64,000 nucleotides of DNA, taken from NCBI GenBank assembly GCA_046347155.1, contig JAXMGT010000001.1, forward strand, positions 558,001 to 622,000, read 5' to 3'. This document shows, piece after piece, positions 1 to 7,987 of the stretch. The DNA is from RPQJ01 sp046347155 (lineage in GTDB: Bacteria > Pseudomonadota > Gammaproteobacteria > Steroidobacterales > Steroidobacteraceae). The translations under genes and the position numbers were made by a program. A model generated the notes under the pieces. It saw only the letters and a program-made list of their open reading frames with translations. It had not been told where the DNA came from and made no database searches. How positions within the stretch are numbered: position 1 is the stretch's first letter; the number at the start of each line of letters is the position of its first letter.

Positions 1-105
1 CTCGACGGCGCGAAATCCCGGCGCGAGTTCGGTGGCGCCGGCCGCCTCGAGTTCGCGGACCAGCGACGGCTTGGTCTCCTCGGGGCAGGTGGCGACGAGG
101 CGCAA
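1..105 (-). CDS. THUMP-type class I SAM-dependent RNA methyltransferase, N-terminus only (partial)
   Basis: The last 35 codons before the window edge read as a protein beginning LRLVATCPEETKPSLVRELE. This resembles the start of THUMP-domain RNA methyltransferases (RlmL/YcbY-like), which open with a short strand followed by a 'leader, then helix ending in LxxxGA' pattern. The likely start is TTG at 103-105, three bases after the stop of the upstream oxygenase gene, so the two are probably co-transcribed. Only the N-terminal strand-helix is visible and no catalytic motif lies inside the window. The family call rests on a short stretch and is tentative. Confidence 0.4.
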   Translation of the reverse strand, partial: MRLVATCPEETKPSLVRELEAAGATELAPGFRAVE

Positions 106-108
106 TTC

Positions 109-744
109 TCAGAACCAGCCGTAATTGAAACTGATGCTGATCCGTTCAACCGCGACGGGGTTGGGCGGCACCTCGTGGCGCAGCCAGCTCTCGAACAGCA
201 CGAACTTTCCGGCCACGGCCGGCACCGTGAACCATGGCTGCAACTCCGCGCGCGCGCCGGCCCGGCGCGGCGGGGCCGCCATGTAGCGGTCGAGGCGTGG
301 GTCCTCGAACTTGAGTCCCGGCGCGCCGCGCGGCGTGCGCACGTAGTATGTCCCGCTGATCGTCGACAGCGGGTGCAGGTGCAGGCCGTGCACGGTGAGG
401 CGCGGCATGATGTTGATCCAGCAGTCCGTCATCGAGAGTTCGCGACCCTCGAGGTCGAGTTCGAGCGCGCGCGCGTATGCGGCCACGTGCCGGCGCAGCT
501 TGCGCTCGAGCGTGGCGAACGTCGGCGAGAGCGTGTGCATCCGGCACAGCGATCCATACGAGGTGTAGCCGCCCGGGTAGCGGGTGGCCGACCAGCGCCG
601 GCCCGCGACGTCGTCCTCGCGGGTCTGTCGGCATTCATGCTCGAGTCGTCGATTGAAGGCCTGCCAGCCGGCGTTGGCCAGCCGGCCTTCGTAGACGAGC
701 GTGGGAAACAGCGAGCGCGTGGGCATGGCGATAGGATAGCTCAC
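109..744 (-). CDS. putative 2OG-Fe(II) oxygenase (TIGR02466-like)
   Basis: The 211-residue protein matches the family of putative 2-oxoglutarate/Fe(II) oxygenases whose core reads HxHP...SGxYYV...H...R. Here HLHP is at 122-125, SGTYYV at 130-135, a distal WLRHEV at 188-192 and RISISFNY at 201-208. The two histidines and the arginine would serve as metal and 2-oxoglutarate ligands. The substrate is unknown; related proteins often sit near peptidases or TonB systems. The start at 744 is the first Met, and Met7 (726) is an alternative. It lies 72 bases downstream of the S9 peptidase on the same strand and just before the methyltransferase start. Confidence 0.8.
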   Translation of the reverse strand: MSYPIAMPTRSLFPTLVYEGRLANAGWQAFNRRLEHECRQTREDDVAGRRWSATRYPGGYTSYGSLCRMHTLSPTFATLERKLRRHVAAYARALELDLEGRELSMTDCWINIMPRLTVHGLHLHPLSTISGTYYVRTPRGAPGLKFEDPRLDRYMAAPPRRAGARAELQPWFTVPAVAGKFVLFESWLRHEVPPNPVAVERISISFNYGWF

Positions 745-816
745 CGTCCCCGGGCGCCCGAGCGCGCGTCCGCATGCCGGGGCGTCCGCGGCGACCGGGC
801 GCGGTCCGGCCTCCGG

Positions 817-2877
817 CTACTTCGGCGTGCTCGCGGGCGTACCGGTGCCTGCGACCGGCTCGACCGTGCCGTCGCCCGCCGCGGTGTATCCGGGCCCGAG
901 CCATTTCCGCAGGAACCGGCCCGTGGCCTCGAGCTGCATCTTTTCGTTCTCGTCGGACCACCCGCCGTGGCCCTCGTCATGCACCTCGATCAGCTCGACG
1001 GGCTTACCGGCCTTGCCCAGGGCGGACTTCATTCGCCTCGACTGCTCGATGGGGGTGATTTCATCGCTGCCCCCGTGTATCAGCAGCACCGGGGCCTTGA
1101 CGTCACCGGCGTGCAGGGTCGGGGATGCCGCCGCCAGCGCGGCCGCATCCGCGTCCGGATCGCCGATGGACTTGAGCCAGTAGGTGTAGCCTTCGGAATT
1201 GACGCCCCAATGCGTCCGGCGGAACTGGATGAATTCCCGCAGGTCCGAGATGCCGGCCACGGACACGGCGCACCGGTACAGGTCCGGAGTGAACGTTGCC
1301 CCGGCCAGCGCCGCGTAGCCGCCGTACGATGCGCCGACGATGCAGATCCGGTCCGCGTCCGCGATTCCGCGCTCGACGAGCGCGTGCACCGCGTCGGTGA
1401 TGTCTTCCTGCATGCGGCGGCCCCACTGGCGGTAGCCGAGTTCGGCGAATCGCTGGCCCTGGCCCGCCGACCCCCGGAAGTTCGGCTGGAACACCGCATA
1501 GCCGAGCGACGCGAGGTATTGCGCCTCGACGTCGAACTGGACCCAGTCGTGCATCTCGGGTCCGCCGTGCGGCATCACGACGAGGGGCAGGCCCTTCGCC
1601 GAGGCGGCCCCGTGCGGCCGCGTCAGGTAACCGGTCAGTTCCAGCCCATCGCTGGCTCGCCAGTGCATCACTTCCCCGGTCGGCAGGGCGAGGCCCTCCA
1701 GTGCCGGCTGGACGCTGCCCAGCATCGTGACCCGGCTGCGTCCGACCTCGTACAGGTAGATCGCCGGCGCGAGGTTCGCCCCTTCGGCCTCGAGCACGAA
1801 CGTGCGCTGGTCCTGCGAGGCACCCAGCAGCTGGACACTCGCCGAGTCGCCGAAATACCTGCGCAGCGCCCGAAGGTGGCTGTTGATGCCGGCCTCCGTG
1901 GTTTCGCAGACGACGACGTCCTCGATCCTGCAGGTCCGGAGCACCCGCGTGCCGTCGCTCGAGACCGCCGCCCGGGTCAGGTCGTAACGGTCATGCTCCA
2001 CGACGGGATCGCCAAACGTGCGGGTCCGCAGGTCGTACAGGTACAGCCCGAGGCGGTCACGGCCTTCGGGGCGCGCAATGACGTAGTACTTTTCCGGCCG
2101 GTCCGAGGGGCCGATCGCCCAGAACTCCGGCAACTGGTCCACCTCGGACGCCCGCACCGTGTCGAAGTGCGTCCACGAGCCGTCGGGCTCCCGGCTGAAA
2201 TAGCGTATCGAGCCGTGCGATTCCTGCTCCTTCGCGACCGGATTGCCGTCGATGTCCAGCCACCAGTCGGTGACGTCGAGGTCGGGGTCCGCAAGCAGTT
2301 CGCCCCGACCGTCGCGGATGTCGACCCGCAACAGGGCGCCGCCCGAGGCGCCGTACACGCTCATGACGACGTGATCGGGGTCACGAGGCAACAGGCTTTC
2401 GATGCTGCCCAGCCAGATCGTCCCCTGTGCGACCTGGCCGTCGACGTCGGAGAGCAGCCGCACGAGGTTCCGGCCGTCCCGGTCGACCGCGAAGGCGCGC
2501 GTGCCGAGCCGGCCGTAGGTGCGCCGCGAGATCGTCGTGTGCACGGATTCGACGGTCGCGCCGGTGAGGAAGATCATCCGTCCGTCGGACTTCCAGCGCA
2601 CGTCGAGGATGTAGGCTTCCGTGCCCGCACCGAGAACCTTGCGGTCGAACTGGACGATGGGCCGCGAATCGCCCGTCGCGACGTCGATCACGACGAGCCG
2701 GTCAGCGTCCTTGCTGCGATGGACGATCGCGACGTGACTCCCGGCCGGCGACACGGCCACGTCGACGTACGCGGGATCCGAGAAGAGATCGTCGAGCGTC
2801 GGGACGCGCGATGCGGTCCCGGCCGCTGCCGGAAAACACGCAAGCCATCCGAGCACGAATCCGAGCCATGACCGCAT
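817..2877 (-). CDS. S9 family prolyl oligopeptidase-type serine peptidase, exported
   Basis: This 686-residue protein has an N-terminal signal peptide (hydrophobic stretch to about residue 20, ending AAAG), a beta-propeller-like region and a C-terminal alpha/beta-hydrolase domain. The catalytic Ser517 lies in GASYGGY, Asp605 in HGGSDEIT and His637 in DEGHGG, the order and spacing typical of acylaminoacyl-peptidase/DPP-like S9 enzymes. It is expected to trim peptides in the periplasm. A strong ribosome binding site (AAGGAGG) stands about 6 bases before the ATG at 2877. It is transcribed away from the GAF gene across a 230-base gap. Confidence 0.92.
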   Translation of the reverse strand: MRSWLGFVLGWLACFPAAAGTASRVPTLDDLFSDPAYVDVAVSPAGSHVAIVHRSKDADRLVVIDVATGDSRPIVQFDRKVLGAGTEAYILDVRWKSDGRMIFLTGATVESVHTTISRRTYGRLGTRAFAVDRDGRNLVRLLSDVDGQVAQGTIWLGSIESLLPRDPDHVVMSVYGASGGALLRVDIRDGRGELLADPDLDVTDWWLDIDGNPVAKEQESHGSIRYFSREPDGSWTHFDTVRASEVDQLPEFWAIGPSDRPEKYYVIARPEGRDRLGLYLYDLRTRTFGDPVVEHDRYDLTRAAVSSDGTRVLRTCRIEDVVVCETTEAGINSHLRALRRYFGDSASVQLLGASQDQRTFVLEAEGANLAPAIYLYEVGRSRVTMLGSVQPALEGLALPTGEVMHWRASDGLELTGYLTRPHGAASAKGLPLVVMPHGGPEMHDWVQFDVEAQYLASLGYAVFQPNFRGSAGQGQRFAELGYRQWGRRMQEDITDAVHALVERGIADADRICIVGASYGGYAALAGATFTPDLYRCAVSVAGISDLREFIQFRRTHWGVNSEGYTYWLKSIGDPDADAAALAAASPTLHAGDVKAPVLLIHGGSDEITPIEQSRRMKSALGKAGKPVELIEVHDEGHGGWSDENEKMQLEATGRFLRKWLGPGYTAAGDGTVEPVAGTGTPASTPK

Positions 2878-2924
2878 GATCAGCCTCCTTGCTGCCGGCC
2901 TAGGCTAGTGGCGGAGCGTCCGCC

Positions 2925-2936
2925 GCGCAATTGCGC
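2925..2936. repeat. 12-bp perfect palindrome between S9 peptidase and GAF gene
   Basis: GCGCAATTGCGC reads the same on both strands and lies in the divergent gap. It resembles, with a one-base shorter spacer, the CGCA-N3-TGCG dyads found upstream of the sigma-54 promoters further right. A weak -24/-12 look-alike (TGGGACG-N4-ATGCA) follows at 2953-2968 on the plus strand, about 140 bases before the GAF start. Function is not established. Confidence 0.3.
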
Positions 2937-3107
2937 GCGGTCGGGACGGGGCTGGGACGGCGGATGCACGCAGCCTCGCAGGGAGCGCAGCGTCCAGGAA
3001 CCCTGTCTGCGGGCGTTCCGACGGACGGCGCTCGGCGTACGGCCGGTGCCGTGCGATACACTTCGACCGGGCGTCGGGTCGACGCCGTCGACCGACGAGA
3101 CACCGGG

Positions 3108-3617
3108 ATGCAGAAGCCCCAGACACCTCCGGACGAACCCGAGCGCCAGGCGGCGCTCGAGCGGACCGGTGCACTGGGCCCCGGCCGGAACGCAGACCTG
3201 CAGGACATCGTCGAACTGGCCGCGCGGATCTGCGGCGTCCCGATCGCGGTTGTCAGCCTCCTGGACCGGGACCGCCAGTTCTTCAAGGCCAGGGTCGGCC
3301 TCGAGGCGCAGGAGACACCGCGCGACGTCAGCTTCTGCGGCCACGCCATCCTCGGCACCGGACCGTTCGTGGTGTCCGACGCGACGCAGGACGAACGCTT
3401 CGCGGACAACCCGCTGGTAACCGGGCCGCCGAACGTGCGTTTCTACGCGGGCGTGCCGCTGTTCGTCGACGAACGCTATCCGGTCGGCACGCTGTGCGTG
3501 ATCGACCGCCAGCCGCGCGAGCTGGACGAGCGGATGCGCGACAGCCTGGAGCGGCTGGCGAGGATCGCGAGGCTGCACCTCCAGGAGCTCGCGGACCGGT
3601 CCAGGCATCCGAGGTAG
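3108..3617 (+). CDS. GAF domain protein
   Basis: A 169-residue stand-alone GAF domain. It shows the usual sequence features of bacterial single-GAF signalling proteins: CGVPIAVVSLLDRDRQFFKA, CGHAILG, VSDATQDERFADNPLV, RFYAGVPL and PVGTLCVID. It has no output domain and probably binds a small ligand or a partner protein. The ATG at 3108 was chosen because the domain begins shortly after it; the open frame continues upstream without conserved sequence. A GT4 glycosyltransferase starts 9 bases after its stop, with its ribosome binding site (GAGGT) overlapping this gene's end, so the two are likely co-transcribed. Confidence 0.8.
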   Translation: MQKPQTPPDEPERQAALERTGALGPGRNADLQDIVELAARICGVPIAVVSLLDRDRQFFKARVGLEAQETPRDVSFCGHAILGTGPFVVSDATQDERFADNPLVTGPPNVRFYAGVPLFVDERYPVGTLCVIDRQPRELDERMRDSLERLARIARLHLQELADRSRHPR

Positions 3618-3625
3618 GCCCGTCG

Positions 3626-4828
3626 ATGGCATCGCGACGGCTCCGGATCGCATTGGTCCTCAACCGGTTCTGGCCCGAGGTGGGCGGGGCCGAGACCAAC
3701 CTGTACTTCCAGGCCGTCGAACTCGCGAAGGCGCACGACGTCACCGTGTTCACGCCCCGGCGGCTCGCGGACGAAGCCGATCGCGAGACGCACGCCGGGT
3801 TCGAGGTCCACCGGCTGTCCGATGCACTGAATCGCTCCGGGCGGTATCCGAACCTCGCGGCGCGCACGCTGATGCCCGGCCTGCTGCCGCGGCTGCTGCG
3901 AGGGCGTTTCGACATCGTGCAGGCGTTCCCGTCGATCAACCACAACAGCCTGCTTGCGTTTGCGGCGACGCGACTCCTGCGCACGCCGATGATCTTCTGC
4001 TCGTTCGATTTCCTCGATTACGCGGAACTCATCCGGGCCGGCGGCGGTCGCATGGACGTCAACGTGATCGCGGGTCACGTGCCGTCGCGCCGCGAGCGGT
4101 ACGTCCTCGAGCGGGTCGAGCACGTCTTCGCGATCTCGCAGCGCGAGCTGGCATTCTTCCGGAAGTTCAACCCGCACTCGTCGTACTCGCCGGTGCCGGT
4201 GCTGGTCGACGAGTACCTGTTGCCGAGCCCGAGCCCGCGCAGCCGTTACGGTGTCGCGGCGGACGACTTCGTGTTCCTCTGCCTCGGCCGGGTGTCGCAG
4301 ATCAAGGGACAGGACCTCGCGCTCGAGGCCTTCATCCGGGTGCACGCGGAAATCCCGGAAGCACGGCTGGTCATCGTCGGACGCAGCGACTACGAGCAGG
4401 ACTACGTCGCGGCCATGCGGCAGCGGATCGCCGAGGCCGGCATCGGTGACCGCGTGGTGTTCACGGGCATGGTGGACCGGCCCGAGGTCATCGCGTGGCT
4501 GGCACACGCGGACGCGCACGTGATCCCGGTGCGGTTCATGAACAGCGGCGCCGTGGTCGCCGAGACCTGGGCCGCCGGAACGGTCGTGATCCAGAGCGAC
4601 GCGGTCGATCCCAACTACGTCGTCGACGGGACCAACGGGTACCTGTTCCCGTCCGAGTCGGTGGAAGAACTCGCCGGCCGGATGCGTGCCGCCCACCGCG
4701 ACCGGGCCGCATTGCCCGCGATGGCGGCGCGCGGTCGGGACTTCGTGCTCCAGAACCTGACCTACCAGCGCCTGGTCGAGATCTACTCCGACGTCTACCG
4801 ACGCCTGCTGCCCGACGCGTTCCGCTGA
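3626..4828 (+). CDS. glycosyltransferase family 4
   Basis: This 400-residue GT-B glycosyltransferase begins with LNRFWPEVGGAETN, the acceptor-domain loop of GT4 enzymes. It carries the C-terminal donor-binding region with LGRVSQIKGQD, VIVGRSDYEQ and GAVVAETWAAGTVVIQSD (modified E-x7-E area). It would transfer a nucleotide-activated sugar onto a lipid-linked glycan at the cytoplasmic membrane. The start at 3626 has GAGGT 10 bases upstream. It faces, tail to tail, the minus-strand operon ending at 4838 and marks the left edge of the exopolysaccharide locus. No sigma-54 promoter is obvious for this gene. Confidence 0.88.
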   Translation: MASRRLRIALVLNRFWPEVGGAETNLYFQAVELAKAHDVTVFTPRRLADEADRETHAGFEVHRLSDALNRSGRYPNLAARTLMPGLLPRLLRGRFDIVQAFPSINHNSLLAFAATRLLRTPMIFCSFDFLDYAELIRAGGGRMDVNVIAGHVPSRRERYVLERVEHVFAISQRELAFFRKFNPHSSYSPVPVLVDEYLLPSPSPRSRYGVAADDFVFLCLGRVSQIKGQDLALEAFIRVHAEIPEARLVIVGRSDYEQDYVAAMRQRIAEAGIGDRVVFTGMVDRPEVIAWLAHADAHVIPVRFMNSGAVVAETWAAGTVVIQSDAVDPNYVVDGTNGYLFPSESVEELAGRMRAAHRDRAALPAMAARGRDFVLQNLTYQRLVEIYSDVYRRLLPDAFR

Positions 4829-4837
4829 GGCTCGACG

Positions 4838-5791
4838 TCAGGCGGCCTCCGCCGATCCGGGGCCCGACAGCAGCAGCGGGTCGTCGACCCGTTGGCAGGT
4901 GCCGAGGTCCGCACGATAGAGCCACGGGCCCCAGGCGATGGCGTTCTGCAGGCGCACGCCCCGGCCGACGTAGGTACCCGGCATCACCGCGGTGTCGATC
5001 AGCTGGGCCCCGTCGTCGATGACGCAGCGGTCTCCGATGTCGACCCGCCCGGCCAGCTCGACGTCGCGATGCAGGTGTGCGCCGCGCCCGATCCGTGCCA
5101 GGCCTCCGAGGTGCACGGACCGTGAGATCGACACGCGCGGCCCGAGCCACTGGCCGGGCCGGTCCCGCTCTCGACCGTCGAGCATCAGCCCACGGTACCG
5201 ACCTTCGATCGCGCCGAGGCATGCCTCGAACAGCCCCGACATCCCGTCGAGCGCGGTGAAGCCGACGTCGCCGAGTTCGACGATCGACGCCTTGTCGCTG
5301 CGGTGTCCGTCGCGGACCGTGGGCCAATCCAGGCGATTGACACCCCTGGTGCGCCGGCTGAGCAGTGCGATCCCGGCCGGGCGGGATCCGACGACTCCAT
5401 GCACGATGTCCGGCGCGGCGTGGTGCGCGATCGACACCAGCAGGCGTGCGCAGCGCCCGCGCAGCACGTCGCCGCGCGCGACCACGAGCGGATCCTCGGC
5501 GGGCAGGTTCGCGGCGGAGAGCGCCTCGGCGGGCGCGGGCAGGCCCCCGACGTCGATGTAGCGAAGCGTCAGGCCGAAGCGCCGGCCGTCTCCCAGCTCG
5601 CGCTCGATCGTGCGGTCGGCACCGGGCACAGCGACGGCCACGTCGCGGATGCCCGCTTCCCACAGGTCCTCGATGCAGTGCTGGATCACGGCCTTGCCGC
5701 CGACGCGCAGCAGCGCCGGCAGCACTCCGCCCGCCAGCGGTTCGATGTCCGAGCCGTCCCGGTCCGCGAGCACGAGTGCGCGTGTCGTCAT
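4838..5791 (-). CDS. degenerate sugar nucleotidyltransferase-like protein with left-handed beta-helix tail
   Basis: The 317-residue protein has the fold order of sugar-1-phosphate nucleotidyltransferases: an N-terminal Rossmann-like domain (ALVLADRDGSDIEPLAGG, then IQHCIEDLWEAGIRDVAVAV) and a C-terminal hexapeptide beta-helix (RVSISRSVHLGGLARIGRGA onward). The G-x-G-T-R loop is replaced by ADRDGSD. The Pro-Lys that contacts the substrate in RmlA/ManC is missing (GGVLPALLRVGGK). It is therefore probably a regulatory or binding protein rather than an active enzyme. The ATG at 5791 has GGAGAA about 6 bases upstream, and the gene lies 22 bases after the sugar-transferase fusion in the same operon. 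Confidence 0.7.
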   Translation of the reverse strand: MTTRALVLADRDGSDIEPLAGGVLPALLRVGGKAVIQHCIEDLWEAGIRDVAVAVPGADRTIERELGDGRRFGLTLRYIDVGGLPAPAEALSAANLPAEDPLVVARGDVLRGRCARLLVSIAHHAAPDIVHGVVGSRPAGIALLSRRTRGVNRLDWPTVRDGHRSDKASIVELGDVGFTALDGMSGLFEACLGAIEGRYRGLMLDGRERDRPGQWLGPRVSISRSVHLGGLARIGRGAHLHRDVELAGRVDIGDRCVIDDGAQLIDTAVMPGTYVGRGVRLQNAIAWGPWLYRADLGTCQRVDDPLLLSGPGSAEAA

Positions 5792-5813
5792 TTCGCTTTC
5801 TCCTGGATACGGT

Positions 5814-7769
5814 TCAATAGGCGCCGTGGCCCCGGAGCAGCGCCGGCACGGTCCTCGCGAGCAGTCGCACGTCCCCACCGAGCGACTGTCGGTCGATGTA
5901 CTCGAGGTCCATCTCGACCTGCTGCGCGAACGGGATTTCCGACCGGCCGGACACCTGCCAGATGCAGGTGATGCCGGGCGCGGCGTCCAGGCGCCCGCGA
6001 TCCTTCAGTGTGTACTGGGCCACTTCGGACGGCAGCGGAGGCCGCGGGCCGACCAGTGACATGTCGCCGCGCAGGACGTTGAACAGCTGCGGCAACTCGT
6101 CGATCGAGGTGCGCCGGATCAGGCGGCCGACCCTCGTGACGCGCGGGTCGTCCTTCATCTTGAAGATCACGCCGCCGTCCATTTCGTTGCGCGCGAGCAG
6201 CGCGGCCTTGCGAGCCTCGGCATCGACGAACATCGAGCGGAACTTGAACATCGTGAACGTGGCGCCGTCGCGCCCGACCCGTTGCTGGCGGAACACCACC
6301 GGTCCCGGCGACTCGACCCGGATCGCCAGCGCGGTGAGCGCGAGCACCGGCGACAATGCCAGGGTCGCGGCACCGGACGCGGCGATGTCCAGCGTGCGCT
6401 TGCCCACGGCGAGCGCACGCTCGTGCATCGCGGGCATGCGCATCCTGAGCCCGGTCCGCACCGCGGCCAGCGTGCGCGCGGTGCGGCCATCCACCCGGAT
6501 CGCGATGGCTGCGCGACCGCCGGAACCGAACACCCGGTTCCGCGCCACGCGCGCGAGGAAGAGCGGGTTGCCGACGAGGTAGCGCTTCCACAGCCGCCGA
6601 GGCTCGCAGCGCAGCCGCCAGACCCACTCGAGCCCGGCCTCGCGCATCCAGCCGGGTGCGCGCGGAATGCGGCCGGAGTAGTAGTCGAACAGGCCACCGA
6701 CGCCGAGCCGCACCGGCGGCCCGATCCGGGCGTCGTGGTGCATCAGCCAGAGATCCTGGTGCGGTGCGCCCATCGCGACAAGCAGGACGTCCGCGCGGGA
6801 CGCGTTGATGCGCCGGATCACCGCGTCGGTCTGCGCGGGCGCGAAGTAACCGTGCATGGTGCCCGCGATCTCGAGGCCGGGGAATCGTGCGCGCATCGCC
6901 TCGGCGGCGCTTTCCGCGACGCCCGGCCGCGCGCCGAGCAGGAACAGCCGGATGCCGCTGCGGGACGCCGCGTCGCAGAGCCTCGGGAACAGGTCCGTGC
7001 CGTTCACGTTGTCGGCCATCTTCTGCCCGAGCATGCGCGCGCCGAGCCGGATGCCGATGCCGTCCGCGAAGACCCGGTCCGCGCGCTTGAGGGCACGCCG
7101 GTACGCGGCGTCGTGCTGTGCGATGTTGATGCAGTCCGGGTTCGCGAACGCCACGGTCGTCCGTCGTCGCTGCTGCGCGCGGCGGGCCAGCCACTCGACC
7201 GCTTCCCGCATCGTCGTGTTGGTGAGCGACACGTCGAGCACGTCGAGCTGCGGCGGGGCGGCGCCCGCCGGCCCGGCGACGATGCGGGCGAACGTCCATC
7301 GCGCCGCAAGCGCAGCTCCGCTCATGGCGCGGTGATTTGCGACGAATGCGAGGTCGGCGTCCCCCTCGGGGCCAGGGTCGATGCCCATCAGCAGGCGCGG
7401 TGCGCGGCACGGGACGAGGCCGGGGCGTACCCGGTAACGCTCGGGGACGGTCGCGAGCCACGAGCCGAGTTCGCCGACCCTCGACGGACGCGGACCGCCG
7501 AGCGCGACGTCGCCGCGCAGCAGGTTGAACAGCCCGGCGAGGGTGCGGCCGCGGAACCGGCCGGAGAACTCGTACATCGCGAAGACGCGGCAGTCGAGGC
7601 CGTGGGCGGGCGTGGCCTCGATCCAGCGACCGGACGACGCGCGACCGGCCACGGCGCGCAGCACCAGTACCGGCCAGAGCAGTGCAATCGCCGACAGTGA
7701 GGCCAGCAGGTCGATCAGCCGCGCCAGCTGGAATCCGCGCGGCCGGCATCGGGGTCTTTCGTATCGCAT
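5814..7769 (-). CDS. three-domain fusion: inactive sugar transferase-like domain, WecG/TagA/CpsF (GT26), and polyprenyl-phosphate sugar transferase
   Basis: A 651-residue protein starting at the ATG at 7769. Residues 14-120 look like a bacterial phosphoglycosyl transferase (membrane segment about 15-42, then NLLRGDVALGGPRPSR) but lack the Asp-Glu dyad. Residues 175-400 form a GT26 domain (NPDCINIAQHD, ADGIGIRLG, GTDLFPRLCD, MGAPHQDLW). Residues 450-651 are a complete WbaP/ExoY-type transferase with FRQQRVGR, MFKFRSM, SIDELPQLFNVLRGDMSLVG (Asp557-Glu558) and IWQVSGRS. It would load the first sugar-1-phosphate on undecaprenyl phosphate and add a second sugar. A consensus sigma-54 promoter precedes it by 36 bases. 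Confidence 0.9.
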   Translation of the reverse strand: MRYERPRCRPRGFQLARLIDLLASLSAIALLWPVLVLRAVAGRASSGRWIEATPAHGLDCRVFAMYEFSGRFRGRTLAGLFNLLRGDVALGGPRPSRVGELGSWLATVPERYRVRPGLVPCRAPRLLMGIDPGPEGDADLAFVANHRAMSGAALAARWTFARIVAGPAGAAPPQLDVLDVSLTNTTMREAVEWLARRAQQRRRTTVAFANPDCINIAQHDAAYRRALKRADRVFADGIGIRLGARMLGQKMADNVNGTDLFPRLCDAASRSGIRLFLLGARPGVAESAAEAMRARFPGLEIAGTMHGYFAPAQTDAVIRRINASRADVLLVAMGAPHQDLWLMHHDARIGPPVRLGVGGLFDYYSGRIPRAPGWMREAGLEWVWRLRCEPRRLWKRYLVGNPLFLARVARNRVFGSGGRAAIAIRVDGRTARTLAAVRTGLRMRMPAMHERALAVGKRTLDIAASGAATLALSPVLALTALAIRVESPGPVVFRQQRVGRDGATFTMFKFRSMFVDAEARKAALLARNEMDGGVIFKMKDDPRVTRVGRLIRRTSIDELPQLFNVLRGDMSLVGPRPPLPSEVAQYTLKDRGRLDAAPGITCIWQVSGRSEIPFAQQVEMDLEYIDRQSLGGDVRLLARTVPALLRGHGAY

Positions 7770-7804
7770 GGGCGAGGTTCCGAAGTTTTCGTGCGGTGGG
7801 CTGA

Positions 7805-7820
7805 AGCAAGAGCCGTGCCA
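7805..7820 (-). promoter_or_regulatory. sigma-54 promoter P1 (for the 7769-4838 operon)
   Basis: On the minus strand this reads TGGCACG-GCTC-TTGCT, a full match to the -24/-12 consensus TGGCACG-N4-TTGCW. The -12 C is at 7806, placing the start site near 7794 and leaving a leader of about 25 bases to the ATG at 7769. Confidence 0.82.
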
Positions 7821-7864
7821 GTGCCTGCAACGCGAAGCGGGCGCATCGGCGCGCGCACGCTGCC

Positions 7865-7877
7865 TCGCAATCTGCGA
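7865..7877. promoter_or_regulatory. candidate activator-binding dyad (TCGCA-N3-TGCGA)
   Basis: A perfect TCGCA-ATC-TGCGA dyad midway between divergent sigma-54 promoters P1 and P2. Its centre is about 77 bases upstream of the P1 start site and 96 bases upstream of P2. The same dyad recurs upstream of P5 and, with changes, near P3/P4 and P6/P7. The spacing suits an NtrC-type activator. The link to the regulator at 30679 is inference. Confidence 0.6.
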
Positions 7878-7940
7878 ATCGGCGACGTGTGCGAGGCGAA
7901 TTGCGCACGGCACCGCGCGGGTCCGCCCGCGGTTCTGCGC

Positions 7941-7956
7941 TGGCACGGATATTGGA
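7941..7956 (+). promoter_or_regulatory. sigma-54 promoter P2 (for the gene at 7988)
   Basis: TGGCACG-GATA-TTGGA departs from the consensus only at the -12 C (G here). The predicted start is near 7967, 21 bases before the ATG at 7988. It is divergent to P1. Confidence 0.68.
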
Positions 7957-7987
7957 ACGCCCTGCGGGTCCCAGCGGATTGCGACCC

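Noticed and set aside
175..2871. An 898-codon plus-strand open frame across the oxygenase and S9 peptidase genes.
   Set aside because: It is antisense to two recognisable enzymes, has unbalanced composition and no domain.
2953..2968. A sigma-54-like element before the GAF gene (TGGGACG-N4-ATGCA).
   Set aside because: It has changes in both elements and lies about 130 bases from the start codon; much weaker than the seven accepted promoters.
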